In this document: one piece after another, positions 16,084 through 25,328 of the stretch
Layout of the letters: each line of letters begins with the position of its first letter
How positions within the stretch are numbered: the first letter of the stretch is position 1
Assembly: GCA_024689425.1 (NCBI GenBank)
Contig: JAILDN010000110.1
Span: forward strand, 1-40,576
Source: Methanobrevibacter sp.
GTDB taxonomy: Archaea; Methanobacteriota; Methanobacteria; Methanobacteriales; Methanobacteriaceae
DNA: 40,576 nt
Direction: 5' to 3'
The notes under the pieces: generated by a model
Databases searched by the model: none
Seen by the model: only the letters and a program-made list of their open reading frames with translations
What the model was told of the DNA's origin: nothing
Made by a program: the position numbers and the translations under genes

Positions 16084-16137
16084 ATAAAAAAATAATAAAA
16101 AAAGAATGTTGAGAAGTAATTTTATCTAATTACTTCT
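16084..16137 (-). terminator. intrinsic-type terminator of valS
   Basis: A perfect 10-bp stem, AGAAGTAATT at 16112-16121 and AATTACTTCT at 16128-16137 with a six-base loop, overlaps the valS stop codon. On the minus strand it is followed after ten bases by long T-runs (the A-rich stretch 16084-16103). Confidence 0.6.
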
Positions 16138-18836
16138 AAAATCATGTCTAAGTTTTCGGATTGTAAAATATCAACTTTTTTACCAGATGCTCCTACAATC
16201 TCTTTTTTAATATTTAGCATATCTTCACTAACTACCAAATCACCAATAGCCAATTCATGATTTTCAGTTAAAATGGAATCGATTTCATCAATATCAGTTG
16301 ATTTTAAATAACCAATGATTTTACCGGCATCTCCCTTGAATTTAGGTCCGATTTGAGACATGTCCGGTTCAACTTCAATGATTTTTTCATGAACTTCAGG
16401 TTTTCCGGATTTAATAGCTAAGTCTTTAATTTTAAGAGTACCTTCAATGTCATCTGCAAATTCTTCAAATATGTTTATCAACTTATCATCAGTAGTATAA
16501 ACATTCACTTCAGCAATTTCAGCATTTAAAGGTATTTTTGAAGCAGATTTAAATCTTCTAACTTCATCAATTAAATCAATTGTCATGTCTCCATTGTTTT
16601 CTGATTCTTCGTTGATTAATTCTTCAACCACTTCAGGCCATAAAGTAGTGTGAATTGATTCATCCCCAAAGTATTGGTAAACTTCTTCAACAAAGAATGG
16701 TGCAATTGGAGCTAACAATTTTAAAGAAGTTTCGACAACAGTTCTTAAAGTGTATTTGGCTGCACGTCTAGATTCATCACTTACATCAGTGTATAATCTG
16801 TATTTTACAGCTTCAATATACTCATCACAGAAATCATGCCAGAAAAATCTTTCAATGGAAGTTATTGTATCTGCAAAGTTATATTCTGCAAATGCATTAT
16901 CAACTTTAATGTTTAGATTGTTTAATTTTGATAAAATCCATGAGTCAAGAGGTCCTAAGTTATCTTTGACATCATCATAAGATACTTCTTCATCAAATAT
17001 TTGCATACTTAAGAATCTGAATGCATTCCAGAATTTTCTTATAAATCTGTATCCATGCTTGATATCTTTCCAATCAAATATTACGTCAGATCCGGGAACA
17101 CTGTTAGCAGCCCAAGTTCTTAATGCGTCAGCACCATATTTTTCTATGACCTCTTCAGGCCCAACAACAAACTCAGGTCTTGATTTACTCATTTTGTTTC
17201 CGTCTTCACCGAATACCATACCGTTAATTACAATATCGTCAAATGGCTTTTGACCGGTTAAAGCTATACATCTGAGAGTTGTATAAAATGCCCATGTACG
17301 GATAATATCGTGCCCTTGTGGACGGATATTTGATGGGAAATGATTAACATAATCTTCATCAGGCCATCCAGCAATAGATAATGGTGAAATTGATGAATCC
17401 ATCCAAGTATCCAAAACATCTTCTTCAGGGATAAATTCCTCACAACCACATTCACAGGCATGTTTAGGTTTGTCTATTGTTGGATCAATTGGTAAATCTT
17501 CCACATCAGGTAGAATGACTTTACCACAGTCTTTACAGTACCAAACAGGAATTGGGGTTGCAAATATTCTTTGCCTTGAAATACACCAGTCCCATTCCAT
17601 AGAATCTGCCCAGTTAACCATACGGGATTTCATGTGTTCAGGTACCCAATTCATTTCATCAGCTGCAACTTTTGTTTTTTCAATCAAATCACGAACTGCT
17701 ACAAACCATTGTTTTTTAACAAGAATTTCAATAGGGGTTTTACATCTCCAACATTGCCCTACATTTTGGTCTACCTGTTCTTGCTTTAATAAGTATCCTT
17801 CACTGTCTAAATCTTCTATAGTTTGTTTTTTACAAGTTTGTAAGTCCATTCCCGCATATCTACCTGCGGCAGCGGTCAAGGTTCCGGTTTCATCAATGGC
17901 ATTGATGATTTCCAAATCATACTTCTGAACCCAACTTACGTCAGTTTTATCCCCAAAAGTACAAATCATTACTGCACCTGTACCGAATTCAGGATCCACT
18001 TCTTCATCTGCAATAATCTTTACTTTCTGATGAGATAGAGGTACTTCAACGTATTTTCCTAAAAGATGAGTGTATCTTTCATCTTCCGGGTGAATTACAA
18101 CAGCCACACAAGCAGACATTAATTCCGGACGGGTAGTTGCAATCAAGATTCCCTCATCTTTAGGGTCAGCTTGTTTACCTGAAAGTTGTGAAGAAACAAT
18201 GTCTCCATAAGAATCCTCCACAGCAGGAGGGAAGTTAACATAATTTAAAAATGTTGTATTGTCACTATATTCGACTTCTGCAAAAGCAATAGCCGTTTCA
18301 CAACGAGGACACCAATTTACCGGGTGAATACCCTGATAAATTAAGCCTTCATCATACATTTTTAAAAATGAATATTGGGTTTTTTTCATGTATTCCGGAG
18401 TCATTGTTACAAACTCACGAGTCCAATCTTGTGAATAACCCATTGCTTGCATTTGTGATTTCATTTTTACAATGTTATCGCCAGTTAAATCAATACAATA
18501 TTGTCTGAATTGTGCTCTTGAAACATCATTTTTCTTAATTCCATGAGTTTCTTCAACCTTTACTTCAGTTGGAAGACCATGGCAATCCCATCCCTGGGTG
18601 AATAAAACATCATTGCCTTTTTGTCTTCTGTATCTTGCGTTCATATCAATGTAAACCCAATTTAACACATGGCCTAAATGAATAGAACCTGTTGGGTATG
18701 GAGGGGGAGTATCAATTATATATCTAGGTTTTGAGCCATCACCAATGTATTTGTAGATGTTCTCATCTTCCCATTTCTTCTCCCAAACTTTTTCTTTTTT
18801 AAAATCATAGTCTTTAGGAATATCTTCGTTTGACAT
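16122..18836 (-). CDS. valS: valyl-tRNA synthetase
   Basis: The 904-residue class I synthetase charges tRNA-Val and edits threonine mischarging. HIGH-type motif [13 protein letters not shown] near residue 47 and KMSKS in [10 protein letters not shown] near 550 are intact. Zinc-binding pairs include [32 protein letters not shown] and a CKDCGKV...CECGCEEF unit, as in archaeal ValRS. The C-terminal part carries the anticodon-binding helical domain. GGAG precedes the ATG. It is a single gene facing the candidate RNA at its 3' end and divergent from the ABC exporter operon at its 5' end. Confidence 0.97.
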   Translation of the reverse strand: MSNEDIPKDYDFKKEKVWEKKWEDENIYKYIGDGSKPRYIIDTPPPYPTGSIHLGHVLNWVYIDMNARYRRQKGNDVLFTQGWDCHGLPTEVKVEETHGIKKNDVSRAQFRQYCIDLTGDNIVKMKSQMQAMGYSQDWTREFVTMTPEYMKKTQYSFLKMYDEGLIYQGIHPVNWCPRCETAIAFAEVEYSDNTTFLNYVNFPPAVEDSYGDIVSSQLSGKQADPKDEGILIATTRPELMSACVAVVIHPEDERYTHLLGKYVEVPLSHQKVKIIADEEVDPEFGTGAVMICTFGDKTDVSWVQKYDLEIINAIDETGTLTAAAGRYAGMDLQTCKKQTIEDLDSEGYLLKQEQVDQNVGQCWRCKTPIEILVKKQWFVAVRDLIEKTKVAADEMNWVPEHMKSRMVNWADSMEWDWCISRQRIFATPIPVWYCKDCGKVILPDVEDLPIDPTIDKPKHACECGCEEFIPEEDVLDTWMDSSISPLSIAGWPDEDYVNHFPSNIRPQGHDIIRTWAFYTTLRCIALTGQKPFDDIVINGMVFGEDGNKMSKSRPEFVVGPEEVIEKYGADALRTWAANSVPGSDVIFDWKDIKHGYRFIRKFWNAFRFLSMQIFDEEVSYDDVKDNLGPLDSWILSKLNNLNIKVDNAFAEYNFADTITSIERFFWHDFCDEYIEAVKYRLYTDVSDESRRAAKYTLRTVVETSLKLLAPIAPFFVEEVYQYFGDESIHTTLWPEVVEELINEESENNGDMTIDLIDEVRRFKSASKIPLNAEIAEVNVYTTDDKLINIFEEFADDIEGTLKIKDLAIKSGKPEVHEKIIEVEPDMSQIGPKFKGDAGKIIGYLKSTDIDEIDSILTENHELAIGDLVVSEDMLNIKKEIVGASGKKVDILQSENLDMILEVIR

Positions 18837-19011
18837 ATATTTTCTCCTAAAATAATTAAGTAAAAATAATATTATTAATTATATTCGTTATGACTTATAA
18901 AAATATTTAATTTTTGAAAAATAAATCAAAAAAAGATTTCAGTTTAACTAAAGCATATTATATATTAAATATAAAAATATATGCACAATAAGAAATGATT
19001 TGGGAGTAGTT

Positions 19012-20721
19012 ATGAAAAATTTATTAAAACCCCTAAAAAATAAAATTCCGCAAATTATATTAATTATATTCTTCCTGATTGTTCAAGCGTACTGTAACCT
19101 AACATTACCTTCATATACTGCAGATATAGTAAATGTAGGTATTCAAAATGCGGATGTAGATTATATAATAAATACTGGAGTAATGATGCTTATAATGGTT
19201 GGAACTTCAGTAATAGCTGCGATTTTCACATCATACTTCTCAAGTAGAGTATCGTCTGGATATGCTAAAGATTTAAGGAAAATCGTTTACAAAAAAGTTT
19301 TAAAATTCTCAAATCATGAATTAAACACCATTTCAAGAGCATCACTCATTACACGTACAACAAATGATATCAACCAGATTCAGAATGTCATTGTAGTGAT
19401 TTTAACTACACTCCTATTTGCACCGATTTTGGGTATTGGCGGAGTTATTAGAGCTTTTGAGCTTAAAACCAACCTATCATGGATTATATTAATGACATTC
19501 ATAATTGTCGCATTATTATTAGTAATAATAATGAAAAGAGTTATTCCTTACTTTAAATTAACCCAAGAAATCACAGACAAAATAAACAGAACTTCCAGAG
19601 AGATTTTGCTCGGAATACCTGTTATTAAAGCATTTGTAAGGCAAAAGACAGAACAGGAAAAATTTGAAAAGATAAACAAAGAACTTGTTGACGCCAACTT
19701 ATATGTATTCAGAAATATTTTTATTATACTTCCCGCTATGACTTTAGTTTTAAATGTAATGATTGTTTTAATATTATATTTCGGAGCCTATGATGCAATC
19801 AACTCATCTATCCTTACAGGAGACATTATTGCATTTATTCAATATTCCACACAAATTGTAACCTCATTTCTATTAATGGGAGGTTTTCTAATAATACTTC
19901 CAAGAGTCCTTGTTTCCGGAAGACGTATTGCTGAAGTATTGAATACAGAAATTACTATTACTGACGGGGAAATAAAAACCGTTGACGACAATCCAGTTTT
20001 AGAATTTAAAAATGTTTCATACAAATACCCCAGAAGTGAAATAGAAACATTGAAAGATATTAATTTTAAATTAGAACCTGGCAAAACTACCGCAATTATT
20101 GGCGGAACTGGAAGCGGCAAATCTACAATCCTTAACTTAATCCCTAGGCTTCAAGATCCAACTTCTGGTGAGATTTTAATAAATGATATAAACATTAAAA
20201 ATTACACCCTTAAATCATTGAGGGATGAAATAAGTTTTACTCCACAAAAAGCAATCCTTTTTCAAGGAACTATCAAATCAAATATGCTTTTAGGAAAAGA
20301 TAATGCAAGCGATAATGAAATTGAAAATGCACTAAAATTAGCTCAAGTTGATTTTATCAATTCACTTCATGACAAAGTATCTCAAGAAGCATCTAATTTT
20401 TCAGGAGGGCAAAAGCAACGCCTATCAATTGCAAGAGCAATAATCGGCAAACACAGTTTCTATTTGTTTGACGACTGTTTTTCAGCTCTTGATATGAATA
20501 CTGAAGCAATCGTGAAAAATAATTTATACAGTTTGTCAAAAGATTCATCTATTCTGATTGTATCCCAAAGGATTTCCACAATTAAGGATGCAGATGAGAT
20601 TCTTGTAATGAATAACGGTGAAATAATCGATAGGGGAACTCATGATGAATTAAATGAAAACTGTGATATATATCATGAAATCGTAACATCACAAATCGAT
20701 AGTATGGGGGTTAACTTATGA
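19012..20721 (+). CDS. heterodimeric ABC exporter, degenerate-site subunit
   Basis: This type I exporter half has an N-terminal six-helix membrane domain (about residues 10-310) and a C-terminal ATPase domain. Walker A is GGTGSGKST and the signature is FSGGQ. Walker B ends LFDDCFSALD, with Asp where the catalytic Glu belongs, and the switch reads VSQRIST, with Gln for the usual His. This subunit therefore contributes the non-hydrolysing nucleotide site. I place the start at the ATG at 19012: GGGAG lies 5 bases upstream, and a TTG 12 bases earlier precedes that binding site. The stop overlaps the ATG of the partner by four bases. Multidrug or lipid export is likely; the substrate is unknown. 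Confidence 0.92.
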   Translation: MKNLLKPLKNKIPQIILIIFFLIVQAYCNLTLPSYTADIVNVGIQNADVDYIINTGVMMLIMVGTSVIAAIFTSYFSSRVSSGYAKDLRKIVYKKVLKFSNHELNTISRASLITRTTNDINQIQNVIVVILTTLLFAPILGIGGVIRAFELKTNLSWIILMTFIIVALLLVIIMKRVIPYFKLTQEITDKINRTSREILLGIPVIKAFVRQKTEQEKFEKINKELVDANLYVFRNIFIILPAMTLVLNVMIVLILYFGAYDAINSSILTGDIIAFIQYSTQIVTSFLLMGGFLIILPRVLVSGRRIAEVLNTEITITDGEIKTVDDNPVLEFKNVSYKYPRSEIETLKDINFKLEPGKTTAIIGGTGSGKSTILNLIPRLQDPTSGEILINDINIKNYTLKSLRDEISFTPQKAILFQGTIKSNMLLGKDNASDNEIENALKLAQVDFINSLHDKVSQEASNFSGGQKQRLSIARAIIGKHSFYLFDDCFSALDMNTEAIVKNNLYSLSKDSSILIVSQRISTIKDADEILVMNNGEIIDRGTHDELNENCDIYHEIVTSQIDSMGVNL

Positions 20722-22535
20722 GTCCACCACCTTCAAGAAGAAAACCTCCAGAAAAGGCAACGGATAATAAAAAAGCGATTAAAAATATATTATCACTTCT
20801 GAAAAACTATAAATTAAAAATATCAATTACGATAATATGTGGCATCATTTCAACAGTGTTCAGCGTGATTTCACCATTGCTGATTGGTCTTGCAACAACA
20901 ACAATATATAATGGAATAAAAGAAATTATGAATAATACCGGAACTATTGACTTCAATAGTCTATTATTCTATTTAGGAACAGTTGTCATTCTTTATATCA
21001 TCAGTTCAGTATTTTCATACCTCCAAAGTTATTTTTTAATTGGAATTTCAACAGACATAAGCTATAATTTAAGATCCAGAATAATGGATAAAATCACTTC
21101 AATTTCCATGGATGATGTTGATGATAATAAAAGAGGAGACATCCTATCAAGAATAACAAACGATGTTGATTCACTCCAAACGGGAATCACACAGGCATTC
21201 CTTCAAATGTTAACCGCAATAATAACAATCATTGGCGTATTTGTAATGATGCTATACATCAATGTGTGGATGACACTTGCTACAATAATTCTCGTGCCAA
21301 TCTCATTTTTAATAATAATACTCATTACAAGATATTCACAAAGTTACTTCTTAAAGCAATTAGTATTAAAAGGAAGTTTAAATGCGCAAATTGAAGAAAC
21401 TTTTACGGGCCATGACATTATACGTGCATTTAACCAGGAAGAAAAAGCAATTGTCAAATTTGAACATGACAACGAAGAATGGTACACTCAAGAATGGAAA
21501 TCGCAATTCTTTTCAAGTCTTTCAGGACCTGCAATGAATTTTATCTCTAATTTCCAATATGTTTTAATTGCAGTTCTTGGTGCAATATTTGTACTTGAAA
21601 GAGCAATAGCTGTCGGAGACATTTTAGCGTTCTTCCAATACATTGAAAATTTCGCCAGACCAATACAACAAATTACAAGAGTAATGAACCTTGTTCAAAC
21701 AGCAATGGCTGCAACTGAAAGAATATTCGAATTTTTAGAGCTTGATGATGAAGATAATCCTTCAGATAAAAAAATTAATGATGTCAAAAATGAAATTAGC
21801 TTTGAAAATGTTAGTTTTGGATATAGTCCAAATGAAAAAATAATTAAAAATTTATCATTTACTGTCAAAAAAGGAGAAAAAATAGCGATTGTCGGAGAAA
21901 CCGGTGCTGGAAAAACCACAATTATCAAATTACTTATGAGATTCTATGATATTGACGAAGGAAAAATAAAAATCGATGGTGTAAACATTGAAGAATATGA
22001 CAAAAATTCAATAAGATCCCTCGTTGGAATGGTTTTGCAGGATTCATGGCTATTTTCAGACACGATTGCAAATAACATTCGCTATGGAAGATTAGATGCC
22101 AGTGATGAAGAAGTAATTGAAGCGGCATGTCAGGTTTATGCAGATAACTTCATTAAACAGTTGCCTGATGGATATCAAAGTCTTTTGAATGAAGATGCAG
22201 ATAACATATCCCATGGTCAAAAACAATTATTGACAATAGCTAGAACCATTTTATCTTCCAAAAAAATATTAATTTTAGATGAAGCAACATCTAGTGTAGA
22301 TACAAGAACAGAAGAATTAATTCAAAAAGCAATGGACAAGTTAATGGAAAATAGAACTAGTTTTATTATTGCACATAGATTATCTACAGTTAAAAACGCA
22401 GATAATATATTGGTTATAGATGATGGTGAGATTATAGAATCTGGAAATCATGAAGAATTACTTGCTAAAAAGGGATATTACTACAACACACTAAATGCTC
22501 AGAATGAAACTAATTTTTTGAATGAAATAAATTAA
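20718..22535 (+). CDS. heterodimeric ABC exporter, consensus-site subunit
   Basis: The 605-residue partner subunit has a basic, proline-rich N-terminus (SPPPSRRKPPEK), a six-helix membrane domain and an ATPase domain. Walker A is GETGAGKTT, Walker B is ILILDEATSSVD with the catalytic Glu, and the switch is AHRLSTV with His, so its own nucleotide site is competent. Its signature is ISHGQ instead of LSGGQ, and it pairs with the degenerate Walker B and switch of the other subunit. The two proteins thus fit together as a heterodimer with one active and one silent site. It overlaps the first subunit gene by ATGA, so synthesis is coupled. Confidence 0.93.
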   Translation: MSPPPSRRKPPEKATDNKKAIKNILSLLKNYKLKISITIICGIISTVFSVISPLLIGLATTTIYNGIKEIMNNTGTIDFNSLLFYLGTVVILYIISSVFSYLQSYFLIGISTDISYNLRSRIMDKITSISMDDVDDNKRGDILSRITNDVDSLQTGITQAFLQMLTAIITIIGVFVMMLYINVWMTLATIILVPISFLIIILITRYSQSYFLKQLVLKGSLNAQIEETFTGHDIIRAFNQEEKAIVKFEHDNEEWYTQEWKSQFFSSLSGPAMNFISNFQYVLIAVLGAIFVLERAIAVGDILAFFQYIENFARPIQQITRVMNLVQTAMAATERIFEFLELDDEDNPSDKKINDVKNEISFENVSFGYSPNEKIIKNLSFTVKKGEKIAIVGETGAGKTTIIKLLMRFYDIDEGKIKIDGVNIEEYDKNSIRSLVGMVLQDSWLFSDTIANNIRYGRLDASDEEVIEAACQVYADNFIKQLPDGYQSLLNEDADNISHGQKQLLTIARTILSSKKILILDEATSSVDTRTEELIQKAMDKLMENRTSFIIAHRLSTVKNADNILVIDDGEIIESGNHEELLAKKGYYYNTLNAQNETNFLNEIN

Positions 22536-22625
22536 TTATATTAAAATACACTAATAATAGATAAATATATTATATTAGATATTCATAAATAATTATATTA
22601 TCAATCTTTAAAGGACTGTTAAATA

Positions 22626-22985
22626 ATGGAATTAATTTGGTTTTATGTTGCAATCGTTTTAGCTATAAGCGATATATTACACACGACACTAATGTGGAAG
22701 ATTTTTAATAACTTTTACATAGTATTGGGTGGTTTAATCTACAAATCTGTGGAAAATTCACCCTGGAAAACTTGGGTTGTGCATGAATTAATGGAAGCAG
22801 CATTTCACTTTGTAGTTTTATCATTAGTATTCCTATCACCAACTATAGGAATTTTAGCAGCCACAATTCATTTTATAATTGATGTGAGCCATACTGTTTT
22901 AATTGGCCATATGAGCGAAATTGAACATAGGGCTTTGCATTTTGTGATTGAATCATTATTCTTTATGATGATATATGGATTTTAA
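22626..22985 (+). CDS. small histidine-rich integral membrane protein
   Basis: I do not recognise this 119-residue protein with certainty. It has about four hydrophobic helices (near 3-20, 30-40, 62-92 and 105-118) and eight histidines, most in or beside them: ILHT, VVHELMEAAFHF, IHFIIDVSHT, IGHM and EHRALHFVIES. The HExxExxxH and DxxH...HRxxxH patterns look like a metal site in the membrane; the last is loosely reminiscent of YdjM/DUF457 membrane hydrolases, but that is speculation. AAAGGA precedes the ATG. It lies 24 bases before pheT on the same strand and may be co-transcribed with it. The gene looks real. Confidence 0.65.
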   Translation: MELIWFYVAIVLAISDILHTTLMWKIFNNFYIVLGGLIYKSVENSPWKTWVVHELMEAAFHFVVLSLVFLSPTIGILAATIHFIIDVSHTVLIGHMSEIEHRALHFVIESLFFMMIYGF

Positions 22986-23008
22986 AAAAAAATTAATGGA
23001 GTTATTAA

Positions 23009-24667
23009 ATGCCAGTTATTACATTTAAATATCAAGATTTAAAAGATCTAGGAATAGATATGGAGAAAGATGAATTAATAGACACTTTACCTATGATGTC
23101 TAGCGATATTGAGGATTTCGATGATGAAGAAATTAAAGTAGAATTCTTCCCTAATCGTCCGGACAACTTATCTGTTGAAGGAGTAGCCAGATCTTTTAAA
23201 GGATTTATTGGTCAAGAGATTGGACTTCCAGAATATGAAATAACCCCATCTGGAGAAAAAGTTACAGTATCTGATGATGTTGCTGAAATTAGACCATACA
23301 TTGCATTTGCAAAAATTGATAATGTTGATTTTACTGGCGATAAACTCAAATACATTATGGATTTCCAGGAAAATCTCCATTGGGTTATTGGTAGGGATAG
23401 AAAAAAAGTTGCTATTGGTATTCATAATGCAGATGTTGTAAAAGCTCCTTATAAATACATTGCAACTCCTAAAGAAGAAAATTCCTTTGTTCCTCTTGAA
23501 AAAGATGTAGAAATGACTCCTCATGAAATCTTAACTGAACATGAGAAAGGTAAAGATTATGCACATTTAATCGAAAAATTTGATAAATATCCATTAATTT
23601 TAGATGTTGATGACAACATCCTTTCAATGCCACCAATCATTAACGGAGAGTTAACTAAAATCAAAGAGGATACCAAAAACATTATTGTTGATGTAACCGG
23701 TACTGATGAGCGTGCAGTTAATCAAGCATTGAATATTATCTGCTCATCATTTGCTGAAGTTGGTGGAAAAATAAAAAGTATGGAAGTTGAATATTCAGAT
23801 AAAACCATTGTAAGCCCAGATTTGACTCCACAAGAAATAAATGTTCATGTTGATACTACTAATGAGTTAATCGGCGGCACTAACTTAAATGCCGAAGACA
23901 TTGAAGAATTATTAATGAAAGCACGTTTTAATGCTGAAATTTTATCTGATAATGAATTGAAAGTCTATGTTCCAGCTTACAGAATTGATATTTTACATGA
24001 AGTTGACATTGTTGAAAACATTGCCGTTCAATACAGAATTAACTCTGTTGAAGCCAAACTTCCAGAAATTAATACTGTAGCATATGAAAACAATTGGTTT
24101 AAAGCAGAAAGCACAATTCGTGAAGTAATGATTGGATTAGGATTTCAAGAAGTAATGAGCTTAATGCTTACAAACGAAGATGCTCACTACACTAAAATGA
24201 ATCAAAAAGAAGAAGATCATGTTCAAGTTGCAAGGCCTATTACAATTGACAGGACCATGATTCGTACCAGCCTAATTAACAGCTTAATGGAATTTTTAGA
24301 AGATAATAAACATGAAGATTTGCCTCAAAAAATCTTTGAAATCGGTGATGTTTTATATCTTGATGATACAAGGGAAAATAAAGTTAGAACCTCTAAAAAA
24401 TTAGCTGGATTAATCTGTCACTCCACCGCCAACTTTTCAGAAATCAAATCAGTGGTGACTAGTGTAGTTTCAAACTTAGGCTATTCCATGGAAATATCAG
24501 ATAGTGAAAATCCATCATTTATCTATGGAAGAGCAGCAGATTTAACCGGTGATGCGCAAAATGGTACTATTACTGGTTTCTTTGGTGAAATATCTCCTGA
24601 AGTGATTACTAACTTTACTTTAGAATATCCTGTAATAGCTTTTGAGATTGAATTTTTAAACAAATAA
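23009..24667 (+). CDS. pheT: phenylalanyl-tRNA synthetase beta subunit (archaeal type)
   Basis: The 552-residue protein is the short archaeal/eukaryotic-type beta subunit, lacking the N-terminal tRNA-binding-like domain and the C-terminal anticodon-binding domain of bacterial PheT. The opening [22 protein letters not shown] is diagnostic, followed by the B3/4 region, a B5 domain (about 270-345) and a catalytic-like module with the EIGDVLY segment. It works with the alpha subunit PheS, which is not in this window. TGGAG precedes the ATG by 9 bases. A bidirectional terminator-like hairpin follows the stop. Confidence 0.96.
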   Translation: MPVITFKYQDLKDLGIDMEKDELIDTLPMMSSDIEDFDDEEIKVEFFPNRPDNLSVEGVARSFKGFIGQEIGLPEYEITPSGEKVTVSDDVAEIRPYIAFAKIDNVDFTGDKLKYIMDFQENLHWVIGRDRKKVAIGIHNADVVKAPYKYIATPKEENSFVPLEKDVEMTPHEILTEHEKGKDYAHLIEKFDKYPLILDVDDNILSMPPIINGELTKIKEDTKNIIVDVTGTDERAVNQALNIICSSFAEVGGKIKSMEVEYSDKTIVSPDLTPQEINVHVDTTNELIGGTNLNAEDIEELLMKARFNAEILSDNELKVYVPAYRIDILHEVDIVENIAVQYRINSVEAKLPEINTVAYENNWFKAESTIREVMIGLGFQEVMSLMLTNEDAHYTKMNQKEEDHVQVARPITIDRTMIRTSLINSLMEFLEDNKHEDLPQKIFEIGDVLYLDDTRENKVRTSKKLAGLICHSTANFSEIKSVVTSVVSNLGYSMEISDSENPSFIYGRAADLTGDAQNGTITGFFGEISPEVITNFTLEYPVIAFEIEFLNK

Positions 24668-24701
24668 ATGATGTTTTGAATATTTTCAATTAAAACATCA
24701 T
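24668..24701. terminator. hairpin between pheT and the convergent small ORF
   Basis: A perfect 10-bp inverted repeat, ATGATGTTTT at 24668-24677 and AAAACATCAT at 24692-24701, directly follows the pheT stop and is followed by ACATTTTTA on the plus strand. It can serve transcripts from either side; the minus-strand short ORF ends at 24725. Confidence 0.5.
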
Positions 24702-24724
24702 ACATTTTTAACCCCATTAATAAG

Positions 24725-24871
24725 TTAATACCACAATTTTTTCATCTGGATATCTATCTGTTTAAAACTCATATTTGTACTGTTAGTTACATCAAAAGGC
24801 AAATTGCTTAAAGCTATTGCTATTATAATGATTAACACGACAAATATCAAAATTATTAATGCTTTTCTCAT
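24725..24871 (-). CDS. 48-residue single-pass membrane peptide
   Basis: This short frame starts with an ATG at 24871, one base beyond the stop of the YjbQ-family gene upstream, and has GTGAT as a partial Shine-Dalgarno inside the end of that gene. The peptide begins MRKALIILIFVVLIIIIAIA, a clean membrane anchor or signal peptide, then a short polar tail with an NST sequon and a lysine-rich end (QMKKLWY). No known family comes to mind. The coupled start, the membrane segment and the terminator just beyond its stop argue that it is real and co-transcribed with the YjbQ-family gene. Confidence 0.5.
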   Translation of the reverse strand: MRKALIILIFVVLIIIIAIALSNLPFDVTNSTNMSFKQIDIQMKKLWY

Positions 24872-24872
24872 T

Positions 24873-25271
24873 TTAATCACTAATAAATTTCAAGTTGATT
24901 GTTCTGTTTTTTCTAGGCCCATCCAACTCAATGAAGAATACTGATTGCCAAGTTCCCAAATCCATTTTACCATTTGAAATCGGAATAGTTTCACTTGAAG
25001 AAAGTAAAAATGACTTTAGGTGAGATTTTGCATTATTATCAATCCTATCATGCTGCCAAGAATATTTATCGGATATTAAATCATTTAACATCAACTCCAA
25101 ATCATTTAAAAGACCTGATTCATTTTCATTTACAACAATGGCTGATGTAGAATGCTTTGAAAATATATTGACAATACCACTTTCAATATCTATCTCCTGA
25201 TTAATCGCAGAAGTTATATCGATAATTTCAAAATTCCTATTTGAATTCAAAATAAGTTTTTTAGATGTCAT
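24873..25271 (-). CDS. YjbQ/UPF0047 family protein
   Basis: The 132-residue protein fits the YjbQ (UPF0047) family, small trimeric cytoplasmic proteins with some reported thiamin-phosphate synthase activity; the physiological role is unsettled. Family marks are FSKHSTSAIVVNENE, the HDRIDNNAKSHLKSFLL segment with metal-binding His, and the C-terminal LGTWQSVFFIELDGPRKNRT. The length is standard. It lies between the adhesin-like gene and the 48-residue membrane peptide gene on the same strand. The gene thiD lies elsewhere in this window, so a link to thiamin is possible, but I see no direct operon connection. Confidence 0.9.
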   Translation of the reverse strand: MTSKKLILNSNRNFEIIDITSAINQEIDIESGIVNIFSKHSTSAIVVNENESGLLNDLELMLNDLISDKYSWQHDRIDNNAKSHLKSFLLSSSETIPISNGKMDLGTWQSVFFIELDGPRKNRTINLKFISD

Positions 25272-25328
25272 TGAAATAATATTTGTGAAAACTAGTATAA
25301 AAAAATAAGAAAAAAGAGAGTTTAATTT

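Noticed and set aside
16041-16112. 23-codon plus-strand ORF between the candidate RNA and valS
   Set aside because: It is lysine- and isoleucine-rich as expected from A-rich DNA, has no clear ribosome site, and lies over the T-run side of the valS terminator.
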